Shown piece by piece: positions 17,159 to 24,383 of a DNA stretch of 64,000 nt; the stretch's first letter is position 1; every line of letters starts with the position of its first letter. This stretch comes from Jatrophihabitans sp. (lineage in GTDB: Bacteria > Actinomycetota > Actinomycetes > Mycobacteriales > Jatrophihabitantaceae): positions 1 through 64,000 of the forward strand of contig DASVQQ010000002.1 of assembly GCA_036389035.1 (NCBI GenBank), read 5' to 3'. A model generated the notes under the pieces. The model searched no databases, was not told the origin of the DNA, and saw nothing but the letters and a program-made list of their open reading frames with translations. Made by a program: the position numbers and the translations under genes.

Positions 17159-17192
17159 TACCTCCAGCAGGTCATCCCACCTGCTGGAGGTA
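17159..17192 (+). promoter_or_regulatory. Hairpin that sequesters the Shine-Dalgarno of the S15 hydrolase gene
   Basis: ACCTCCAGCAGGT (17160-17172) pairs perfectly with ACCTGCTGGAGGT (17179-17191) around a six-base loop, and T17159-A17192 extends it to 14 bp. The right arm contains GGAGG at 17186-17190, the only ribosome binding site for GTG 17196. The left arm therefore acts as an anti-Shine-Dalgarno. Translation should be blocked unless the stem is opened by heat, a protein, a helicase or an alternative fold with the upstream hairpin. Confidence 0.6.
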
Positions 17193-17195
17193 GTC

Positions 17196-18974
17196 GTGCG
17201 CCGCGTCGTGCCCTGGGTTCTCACCGCTGCCGCGGTCCTCGCGATCAGCTCGACCGTGGGGGTGCCCACCCGGGCCGCCGGCGCCGCTGAGCCCGGATAC
17301 CGCACCCAGTCACTGCACTTCGCGGTGACGGTGGGCCCGGCCGGTGACCAGCGGCAGTGCGACATCGTCGGCGATCTCTACACCCCGGCCGGCGTCTCGG
17401 CGCAGCAGCCGGCGCCGGCCATTCTCACCACCAACGGCTTCGGCGGCTCGGCCGCCAGCCAGACCCCGTTCGCGCAGCGCTACGCCGCCCGGGGCTACGT
17501 GGTGCTGTCCTACTCGGGCCTGGGCTTCGGCGGCTCCGGGTGCAAGATCACCCTGGATGACCCGGACTATGACGGTCTCGCGGCCAGCCAGCTGGTGAGC
17601 TTTCTCGGCGGCGCGCCGGGCATCGCCTTCACCGACGCCGAGCACACCGACCCGTTGCCCGCGCTGGACTACGTGCTGCGCGACCCGGTGGACCACCGCG
17701 GCGTCGCCCAGCGCCACGATCCCCGGATGGGCATGTGGGGCGGCTCCTACGGCGGCCAGGTCCAGTTCGCCGTCGCCTCGCTCGACGCCCGGGTCGACGT
17801 GCTCAACCCGCAGATCACCTGGCACGACCTGAGCTACTCGCTCGGGCCCAACAACGCCGCGCCCGGCGGGGTGACCGGCGCCGGCGGCACGGCCGGCGTC
17901 ACGAAGCTGACCTGGCCCACCACCTTCTCCGCGATCGGCGTCTTCAACGGCGTCCAGTACGCCCAGCAGGACCCGCAACGCCTGGTCGGCTGCCCCAACT
18001 TCGCCGACTTCGTCTGCCCGGCATTGGTCAGCGCCGGCGCCACCGGCTACCTGCGACCGGAGGACATCGCCAAGCTGCGGCACGCCTCGGTGGCCAGCTA
18101 TCTGCCCCGGATCACCATTCCGGTGCTGCTGATCCAGGGCGAGCTGGACACCCTGTTCAACCTCAACGAGTCGATCGCCACCTATCAGGCGTTGCGCCGC
18201 CAGCACACGCCGGTGGCGCTGCTGTGGCGCTACAACGGCCATTCCGGCGGCACCCCGTCGGCGGCCGGGGCCGCGTACGAGGAACGCCGGGTCCAGGACT
18301 GGTTCGACCACTACCTCAAGGACGCCGACGTCAGCACCGGCCCGGGCTTCGCCTACTACCAGGACTGGTCGGGCACGGTCGCGACCGCGCCCAGCTACCC
18401 GGTCGGCAAGCCGCAGCGGCTCTACCTCTCCGGCGATGACCTGGTCAGCGGCGGGATCCGGCCGGGCTCGCAGTCCTTCAGCACCCCGCCGGCCGGGGCG
18501 CCCAGCACCCTGGGCAACCTCGACGTGGTGGGCTCGCAGGTCGAGATGCCGCTGGACAACCCGGATGTGAACCTGCCCGGCACCTTCGCGTCCTGGACCG
18601 GCGCGCCGCTCACCGCGCCGGTCACCGTGGTGGGCACGCCCACCCTGGACGTCAAGGTGTCGGCCCCGACCGCCGCGCTCAGCCAGGCCAGCGGTCCCGG
18701 CGGCCAGCTGGTGCTGTTCGCCAAGCTCTACGACGTCGACACCGACGGCACCGCCCGGCTGATCAACGGGCTGGTCGCCCCGGTCCGGATCTCGGATGTG
18801 ACCAGGAGCGTGCGCATCACGCTGCCGGGCATCGCGCACCGGTTCGCCACCGGCCACCGGATCGCGCTGTACCTGGCCGGCGGTGACACCAACTACCGCG
18901 GCGGCCTGGCCGCCACCCCGGTCACCGTCAGCACCGGCTCTTCCGGCCAGGTGCTGACGCTGCCGGTGCGCTGA
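17196..18974 (+). CDS. Secreted S15/CocE-NonD family hydrolase (X-Pro dipeptidyl-peptidase-like)
   Basis: The protein has 592 residues. A Sec signal peptide spans residues 1-32 (MRRVVPWVLTAAAVLAIS...AAGAAEP). The alpha/beta-hydrolase core has GGSYGG with nucleophile Ser184, an Asp likely in GELDTLF and a His in YNGHSGG. A C-terminal jelly-roll/XPD C domain begins near residue 430 (LYLSGDDL...VGTPTLDVKVSAP). Family members cleave Xaa-Pro peptides or act as acylases/esterases; the substrate here is unknown. The GTG start is fixed by GGAGG five bases upstream, which sits inside a hairpin. Confidence 0.88.
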   Translation: MRRVVPWVLTAAAVLAISSTVGVPTRAAGAAEPGYRTQSLHFAVTVGPAGDQRQCDIVGDLYTPAGVSAQQPAPAILTTNGFGGSAASQTPFAQRYAARGYVVLSYSGLGFGGSGCKITLDDPDYDGLAASQLVSFLGGAPGIAFTDAEHTDPLPALDYVLRDPVDHRGVAQRHDPRMGMWGGSYGGQVQFAVASLDARVDVLNPQITWHDLSYSLGPNNAAPGGVTGAGGTAGVTKLTWPTTFSAIGVFNGVQYAQQDPQRLVGCPNFADFVCPALVSAGATGYLRPEDIAKLRHASVASYLPRITIPVLLIQGELDTLFNLNESIATYQALRRQHTPVALLWRYNGHSGGTPSAAGAAYEERRVQDWFDHYLKDADVSTGPGFAYYQDWSGTVATAPSYPVGKPQRLYLSGDDLVSGGIRPGSQSFSTPPAGAPSTLGNLDVVGSQVEMPLDNPDVNLPGTFASWTGAPLTAPVTVVGTPTLDVKVSAPTAALSQASGPGGQLVLFAKLYDVDTDGTARLINGLVAPVRISDVTRSVRITLPGIAHRFATGHRIALYLAGGDTNYRGGLAATPVTVSTGSSGQVLTLPVR

Positions 18975-19007
18975 GCGGCCCTGTAAGGGCTGAGCGGCCC
19001 GGTAAGG
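18971..19007 (+). repeat. Tandem direct repeat of ~19 bp overlapping the S15 stop codon
   Basis: CTGAGCGGCCCTGTAAGG (18971-18988) is followed, one base later, by the near copy CTGAGCGGCCCGGTAAGG (18990-19007). The first copy contains the TGA stop codon of the S15 gene. Confidence 0.8.
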
Positions 19008-19026
19008 CACGCCGGACCTTGCCTTA
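19003..19026. terminator. Possible bidirectional hairpin between convergent genes
   Basis: TAAGGCA (19003-19009) pairs with TGCCTTA (19020-19026) around a 10-base loop. It lies between the stop codons of the convergent S15 and DinB genes. The stem is short and has no long U tract, so terminator function is tentative. Confidence 0.4.
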
Positions 19027-19626
19027 AGGCGACGGCGTGGCGGTCCAGTCCGGGCGCCGGCCGAGCAGCGCGACGATCCGGTCCAGGGTCGCCATGCCGT
19101 CCTGCGTCGGGTGGACGGGCGCGAACGCCTGCCCTTCGCCCCGGGAGCCCGGATCGTCCGGCACCTGCCTCGCGACCGACAGCGCCACCTCCAGCACCTG
19201 CTGGTCGAACTCGACGGGCACCCCGATCGACCTGGCCAGGTCCCAGGCGTGCGCCACCTCGTCGACCAGGTGGAACCCGATCGCCGCGGTGGCCGGAAAG
19301 GCGGCCCCGTCCCGGATCTCGGGCAGGTGGAACCTCCGGTCCAGCACGCCGTCCTCGGCGAACGCCTCGGTGACGAGGGCGGCAGCCTGCTGGTAGCGCG
19401 CGAGCGGGTCCGCCGTCACCGGGCGGGGCGCGAACGCCTCGACGCCGGTGGGTCGACCCGAGGCAGCCAGGGCAAACCCGTGGTACTGCCCGATGATGTG
19501 GGCGAGCAGGTCCCGTACCTGCCAGCCCGCGCACGGCGTCGGAGCATCCAGCTGCTCCGGCGTGATGAGCGCGACGATCCCCGCGGTGACGTCCATGGCA
19601 CGCCGGTCGAGCTCGCGGATGTTCAT
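19024..19626 (-). CDS. TIGR03086-type DinB / mycothiol-dependent maleylpyruvate-isomerase-like metal-binding protein
   Basis: The protein has 200 residues. The N-terminus (ELDRRAMDVTAGIVALITPEQLDAPTPC) and CAGWQVRDLLAHIIGQYHGF show the conserved W-x-V-x-D-L-x-x-H element of the MDMPI N-terminal fold. A second His lies in FHLVDEVAHAWDLARSIG. Three His ligands bind a divalent metal in this family, which uses mycothiol or similar thiols. The ATG overlaps the stop of the upstream disulfide oxidoreductase by 4 bp, so the two are co-translated, which fits thiol metabolism. Confidence 0.87.
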   Translation of the reverse strand: MNIRELDRRAMDVTAGIVALITPEQLDAPTPCAGWQVRDLLAHIIGQYHGFALAASGRPTGVEAFAPRPVTADPLARYQQAAALVTEAFAEDGVLDRRFHLPEIRDGAAFPATAAIGFHLVDEVAHAWDLARSIGVPVEFDQQVLEVALSVARQVPDDPGSRGEGQAFAPVHPTQDGMATLDRIVALLGRRPDWTATPSP

Positions 19627-21125
19627 CGCGCGTCCTGCCGCTGCTTGCCCAGCTCCTCGAGCAGCCGCAGCCAGACCTCGCTGAGGGTCGGGTAGGACGG
19701 CACCACGTGCCGCAGCACTGGCACCGGGATCCGGGCCACCACGGCCATGGTCGCAGAGTGGGTCAGCTCGGCCACGCCGGTGCCGACGAAGGTCGCCCCG
19801 ACCACCACATCGCGCTGGGAGTCGATCACCAGCTTGGCCCGCCCGTAGTAGTTCTCGCGCAGCACGTAGCTGCCGGCCAGCGCCGCCAGGTCGTACTCGA
19901 CCGCCTCGACGTCCAGGCCCTGATCGCGGGCCTGCTGCTCGGTCAGGCCCACTGAGCCGATCTCGGGATCGGTGAAGGTCACCTGCGGCACCTGGTTGTG
20001 ATCGGCCACATCGGTGTGCCGGCCGAACCGGTCGCTGTCCAGCGGCCGGCCGGCGGCCCGGGCGGCGATCACCTCGCCGGCGATCCTGGCCTGGTACTTG
20101 CCCATGTGGGTCAGCAGCGCCCGGCCGCACAGGTCCCCGATCGCGTACAGCCAGTCGCCCTCGACACCTTCGACGTTGAGGTGGTCATCGACCGGCAGGT
20201 AGCCACCGGCCTTCAGGCCCACCGTCTCCAGCCCGATGTCCTCGCTGTTGGGCTGGCGGCCGGCCGCCACCAGGATCTCGTCGGCGCTGACCTGCTCGCC
20301 GGTGTCCAGGGTGACGGTCACCTCGCCGCCGTGCCGGTGCCCCACCGGGGCGTCGTTGACCTCGGCCCGCTGCGCCGAGGTGACCTTGGTGCCCGTCCGG
20401 ACGGTGATGCCGGCCTCGGCGAACCGGCTCCGGATCATCTCGCCGGCGAACGGCTCGTTCCTGACCAGCAGCCCCGGAGCGCCCTCGATCACGGTGATCT
20501 CCTCGACGCCCAGGGCGTGCAGCCAGGTCACCGACTCGCACGCCACCACGCCACCGCCGACCACCACCATCCGGCGGGGCGCCTCGTGCATGTTGGTCAC
20601 GTCGCGCGAGGTCCAGGGCCGGGCTTCGGCCAGGCCCGGCACCGGCGGGATCGCCGGGACGCTGCCGGTGTCGAGCACCACCGCGTGCCGGGCCGTCAGC
20701 ACCCGCTCGGCGCCGTCCGGGCCGGTCACCGTCACCTCGCGCACCCCGGACAGCCGGCCGTAACCGCGCACCACGTCGATGCCGACGCCGAGTGCCCACT
20801 CGACCTGGGAGCTGTCATCGAGGTGGTTGACCACCTCGTCCCGGCGGGCCAGCACCGCCTGGGCATCGAGCGGGCGGTCACCGAGCAGCGCCTTGACACC
20901 GGGCAGGTCCCGTCCGATCGAGAGCACCTCCACCGGACGCAGCAGCGCCTTGCTGGGCATGCAGGCCCAGTAGGAGCACTCACCGCCGAGCAGGTCGGCC
21001 TCGACGATCACGGCCTCCAGGCCGGAGAACTGCGTCGCGTACTGCGCGGCGTTCTCACCGGCGGCCCCGCCGCCGATCACGATGACGTCCCACTCCGAAC
21101 GATCCGGATCGACTGCCGCGCTCAT
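19623..21125 (-). CDS. Class I pyridine-nucleotide-disulfide oxidoreductase (FAD, NAD(P)H)
   Basis: The protein has 500 residues. The FAD-binding GGGAAGENAA is near residue 18. The redox-active pair is in GGECSYWACMPSKA (C-X4-C), and the second Rossmann motif is VVVGGGVVACE near 190. AIGDLCG binds the FAD ribityl chain. The C-terminal interface domain contains HSATMAVVARIPV and PSYPTLSEVW; the dimer-interface His-Glu pair of lipoamide or mercuric reductases is not obvious here. A reductase of a small disulfide or unknown electron acceptor is likely. It is co-translated with the DinB/MDMPI-like gene. Confidence 0.88.
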   Translation of the reverse strand: MSAAVDPDRSEWDVIVIGGGAAGENAAQYATQFSGLEAVIVEADLLGGECSYWACMPSKALLRPVEVLSIGRDLPGVKALLGDRPLDAQAVLARRDEVVNHLDDSSQVEWALGVGIDVVRGYGRLSGVREVTVTGPDGAERVLTARHAVVLDTGSVPAIPPVPGLAEARPWTSRDVTNMHEAPRRMVVVGGGVVACESVTWLHALGVEEITVIEGAPGLLVRNEPFAGEMIRSRFAEAGITVRTGTKVTSAQRAEVNDAPVGHRHGGEVTVTLDTGEQVSADEILVAAGRQPNSEDIGLETVGLKAGGYLPVDDHLNVEGVEGDWLYAIGDLCGRALLTHMGKYQARIAGEVIAARAAGRPLDSDRFGRHTDVADHNQVPQVTFTDPEIGSVGLTEQQARDQGLDVEAVEYDLAALAGSYVLRENYYGRAKLVIDSQRDVVVGATFVGTGVAELTHSATMAVVARIPVPVLRHVVPSYPTLSEVWLRLLEELGKQRQDAR

Positions 21126-21244
21126 CCGACCTGCCTCCCTGGCGCACCGATGTCCCCGTCCGCGAGACCTGTTGTCGAGGGTATTGGCTGGGTTGTCCCG
21201 GCGGTACGGCAGCCAGGGGGCCCACCCGGTCGAACTAGCATCGA

Positions 21245-23890
21245 ATGACCACGGGGAAAGGCGGCACGGCTGTGTCCGGAAGCGAGATCCAGCGCGACAT
21301 CCAGATCAGCACCGAGATGAGCGGCGCCGAGATGAGCGGCACCCGGAGCCCGGAGCCGAGCAGCACCGAGCCGAACAGCGCCGAGCCGAACAGCACGGAG
21401 CCGGGCAGCGTCCAGGCCGATCCGGCGGCGCTGCGCGAGCGGCTGACCGCGATCGCCCGCAGCCTGACACTGGAGCAGCAGGTACGGCTGCTGACCGGCG
21501 CGGACATGTGGAGCACCCACGCCGAGCCGGCCGCCGGGCTGCGGTCGATGGTGCTCTCCGACGGGCCGTCCGGGGTGCGCGGTGCGATCTGGGATGAGCG
21601 GGACCCCTCGCTCAACCTGCCGTCGGCGGCCGCGCTCAGCGCGTCCTGGGACCCGGAGTTGGCTCATCGCTACGGGGTGATCGTCGCCGGCGAGGCGATT
21701 CGCAAGGGCGTCGACGTAGTGCTCGGGCCCACCATCAACCTGCACCGCAGCCCGCTCGGCGGCCGGCACTTCGAGGCGTACTCGGAGGATCCGCTGCTCA
21801 CCGGCGAGATCGGCGCCGCCTTCGTCCGGGGGGTGCAGTCGGCCGGCATCGCGGCCTGCCCCAAGCACTACATCGCCAACGACTTCGAGACCGAGCGGTT
21901 CACCGCCAGCGTGGAGGTCAGCGACCAGGCGCTGCGCGAGGTGTACCTGGCGCCGTTCGAGCGGGCGGTGCGGGACGGCGCCTGGACGGTGATGTCGTCC
22001 TACAACGCCGTCCGCGGGGTCACCATGTCCGAGAACGACCTGCTGCGCAGCCCGCTGTGCGAGGAGTGGGGCTTCGACGGGGTGGTCGTCTCGGACTGGA
22101 CCGCCGTCCGGTCGGTGGCCGCCGCCCGGGCCCGGCAGGACCTGGCGATGCCGGGGCCGGGCGGGCCGTGGGGCGATGCGCTGGTGGCCGCCGTCCGGGC
22201 CGGCGAGGTGCCGGCGGCGGCGATCGAGGACAAGGTCTGCCGGCTGCTGCTACTGGCCGCCCGGGTCGGCGCGCTGGGCGCTGAACCGCCGCCGCGGACC
22301 CGGCCGGTCATCGACGCCGGCTTCGCCCGGGAGGTCGAGGCCCGGGGCATCGTGCTGGTGCGCAACGCCGAGGGGCTGCTGCCGTTGCGGGCGCCGGCCA
22401 GCATCGCGGTCAGCGGCCAGAACGCCGAGCTGCCCCGAACCCAGGGCGGCGGCAGCGCGACGGTGGTGCCCGGTGAGACCGTCTCGCCGCTGACCGGGCT
22501 GCGCCAGGCGCTGCCCGCCACCGTCGTCAGCTACCACCTCGGCGCCGTGGTGCAAGAAGGCCTCGCGGAGCTGCCGCTGGACTGCCTGACCGATCCCGAG
22601 ACCGGCTCGGCCGGGCTGCGGGTGCGCTTTCGCGACCCGGCGGGCGACCTGGTGCTCGACGAGGTCCGGTTCTGCAGCGCGCTGGTCTGGCTGGGCAACG
22701 CGCCGGTCGGTGACCTGGCCACCCTGGAGATCCTCACCGACTACCGGCCCACCGTGACCGGGCCGGTCGAGCTGGGCTTCGCGGTGATCGGCCCCACGGT
22801 GCTCTCGATCGACGGCGTCAACGTGCTGGGCGCCGACAACAGCGTCGCCGGCCACGACCCGGCCACCGCGGTGCTCTCGCCGCCGGCCAGCACCACCGTC
22901 GTCGAACTGGAGGCCGGCCGCAGTTACCGGCTGAGGCTGGAGCACTCGCTGGCCGACACCGTGCGCCAGCCCGGCGCCCTCGGCATCACCCTCGGCTCGC
23001 GGCCGGTCATCAGCTCCGAGGACGCGCTGATCGCCGAAGCCGCCGAGGCGGCTCGCGAGGCCGAGGTCGCGGTGGTGGTGGTGGGCACCAACTCCCAGGT
23101 CGAGTCCGAGGGCTTCGACCGCGACACGCTGGCGCTGCCCGGCCGGCAGGACGACCTGGTGCGGGCGGTGGCGGCGGCGAATCCGCGGACCGTGGTGGTG
23201 GTCAACTCCGGCTCGCCGGTCACCATGCCGTGGCGCTCGCAGGTGCGGGCGGTGTTGCTGACCTGGTTCGGCGGCCAGGAGTACGGCCGGGCACTGGCCG
23301 ACGTCCTGACCGGAGCCGTCGAGCCGGGCGGCCGGCTGCCGACCAGCTGGCCGGGCGAGCAGGCCGAGGTGCCGGTGCTCGACGTGACACCGGTCCAGGG
23401 CGTGCTGCGCTATGACGAGGGAATCCACCTCGGCTACCGGGCCTGGCTGCGCGCGGGCGTCCAGCCTGCCTACCCGTTCGGGTTCGGGCTGGGCTACACC
23501 AGCTTCGAGTACGAGTCGATGTCGGTGGCGCCGGGCCCGGACGGCACGGCCGAGGTGAGCATCCGGTTGAGCAACACCGGGGCCCGCACCGGCCGCGAGG
23601 TGGCGCAGGTGTACCTGTCCCGGCCCGACTCCGTCCAGGACCGCCCGGTGCGCTGGCTGGCCGGCTTCGCCGGTGTCACGGTGCCGGCCGGTGAGAGCGC
23701 GACGGTCGTGATCGCGCTGCCCCGGCGCGCCTTCGAGCACTGGCAGGACGGCTGGGCGCTGGAGCCCGGCAGCTTCACCGTCCAGGCGGGGCCGAACGTG
23801 GCTGACCTGCCGCTGCGGGCTGAGCTGACGCCGCGGCCTGACCAGCCGCCGCGGGCTGATCAGCCGCCGCGGCCTGACCAGCCGCGGTGA
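21245..23890 (+). CDS. Glycoside hydrolase family 3 beta-glucosidase with PA14 insertion
   Basis: The protein has 881 residues. The N-terminal ~55 residues are Ser/Glu/Pro repeats (SGAEMSG, EPNSAEPNSTEPGS). The GH3 TIM-barrel follows with SDGPSGVRG near 100 and the nucleophile Asp in VVVSDWTAVRS near 285. The alpha/beta sandwich is interrupted by a PA14-type domain (FRDPAGDLVLDEVRF...VIGPTVLSIDGVNV, about 455-560). A fibronectin-III-like domain is C-terminal, then RPDQPPRADQPPRPDQPR. No signal peptide is visible, so it probably acts inside the cell. The ATG 21245 has no ribosome binding site; GTG 21272 behind GGGGAAAGG is an alternative. Confidence 0.9.
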   Translation: MTTGKGGTAVSGSEIQRDIQISTEMSGAEMSGTRSPEPSSTEPNSAEPNSTEPGSVQADPAALRERLTAIARSLTLEQQVRLLTGADMWSTHAEPAAGLRSMVLSDGPSGVRGAIWDERDPSLNLPSAAALSASWDPELAHRYGVIVAGEAIRKGVDVVLGPTINLHRSPLGGRHFEAYSEDPLLTGEIGAAFVRGVQSAGIAACPKHYIANDFETERFTASVEVSDQALREVYLAPFERAVRDGAWTVMSSYNAVRGVTMSENDLLRSPLCEEWGFDGVVVSDWTAVRSVAAARARQDLAMPGPGGPWGDALVAAVRAGEVPAAAIEDKVCRLLLLAARVGALGAEPPPRTRPVIDAGFAREVEARGIVLVRNAEGLLPLRAPASIAVSGQNAELPRTQGGGSATVVPGETVSPLTGLRQALPATVVSYHLGAVVQEGLAELPLDCLTDPETGSAGLRVRFRDPAGDLVLDEVRFCSALVWLGNAPVGDLATLEILTDYRPTVTGPVELGFAVIGPTVLSIDGVNVLGADNSVAGHDPATAVLSPPASTTVVELEAGRSYRLRLEHSLADTVRQPGALGITLGSRPVISSEDALIAEAAEAAREAEVAVVVVGTNSQVESEGFDRDTLALPGRQDDLVRAVAAANPRTVVVVNSGSPVTMPWRSQVRAVLLTWFGGQEYGRALADVLTGAVEPGGRLPTSWPGEQAEVPVLDVTPVQGVLRYDEGIHLGYRAWLRAGVQPAYPFGFGLGYTSFEYESMSVAPGPDGTAEVSIRLSNTGARTGREVAQVYLSRPDSVQDRPVRWLAGFAGVTVPAGESATVVIALPRRAFEHWQDGWALEPGSFTVQAGPNVADLPLRAELTPRPDQPPRADQPPRPDQPR

Positions 23891-24383
23891 GGTCCTTGCC
23901 CAGGTGGATGGCCAGTTCCCGGTCGGCGTAGTACCCGAACCGCGGCACCGGCTGGTAGCCGCAGGACAGGTACAGCGCGACCGCCTCGGGCTGGCGGCTG
24001 CCGGTCTCCAGCAGCAACCAGCGGACGCCGGCCTCGCGCGCGGTGTCCTCCAGGTAGGCCAGCACCGTCCGGGCGTAGCCGCGCCCGCGCGCCGCGGTGC
24101 TCACGTACATCCGCTTGACCTCGGCCACCGGCGCCGCCCAGGCCGTCTGCGGATGCTCATCGTCGTGCCTGCGCCAGCCGCCCATCGCGACCGGCTCGGC
24201 GCCGAGGTAGCCGACCGCGAACAGGCCCTGGGGCGGTTGGAATTCCATCGGGTCGACCGGCGAGGAGTCCGGGCCGCCATAACGCTGGACGTACTCGGCC
24301 TGCACCTCGGCGATCAACCGCCGGGCATCGGGATGGTCATAACCCACATCGTGGACGGACAGGCGGATGGCAGGAGAGCTCAT
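23775..24383 (-). CDS. GNAT N-acetyltransferase
   Basis: The protein has about 202 residues. The acetyl-CoA motif is AARGRGYARTVLAYLED near residues 95-112, preceded by EVKRMYVS. The beta-strand LLLETGSRQPEAVALYLSCGYQPV is typical of the GNAT C-terminal half. The tail after residue ~165 is AAGQAAAADQPAAAGQ repeats, read from the same repeat DNA that encodes the C-terminus of the convergent GH3 protein. The two genes overlap by 116 bp. The start overlaps the stop of the GGDEF-EAL gene by 4 bp, so they are co-translated. Substrate unknown. Confidence 0.85.
   Translation of the reverse strand: MSSPAIRLSVHDVGYDHPDARRLIAEVQAEYVQRYGGPDSSPVDPMEFQPPQGLFAVGYLGAEPVAMGGWRRHDDEHPQTAWAAPVAEVKRMYVSTAARGRGYARTVLAYLEDTAREAGVRWLLLETGSRQPEAVALYLSCGYQPVPRFGYYADRELAIHLGKDLTAAGQAAAADQPAAAGQAAASAQPAAAGQPRSAPPGR
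23831..23884 (+). repeat. Three 18-bp tandem repeats coding in both strands
   Basis: CCGCGGCCTGACCAGCCG occurs at 23831, 23849 (two changes) and 23867. On the plus strand it encodes the RPDQPP-type tail of the GH3 protein. On the minus strand it encodes Ala/Gly-rich tail repeats of the GNAT protein. Confidence 0.88.
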
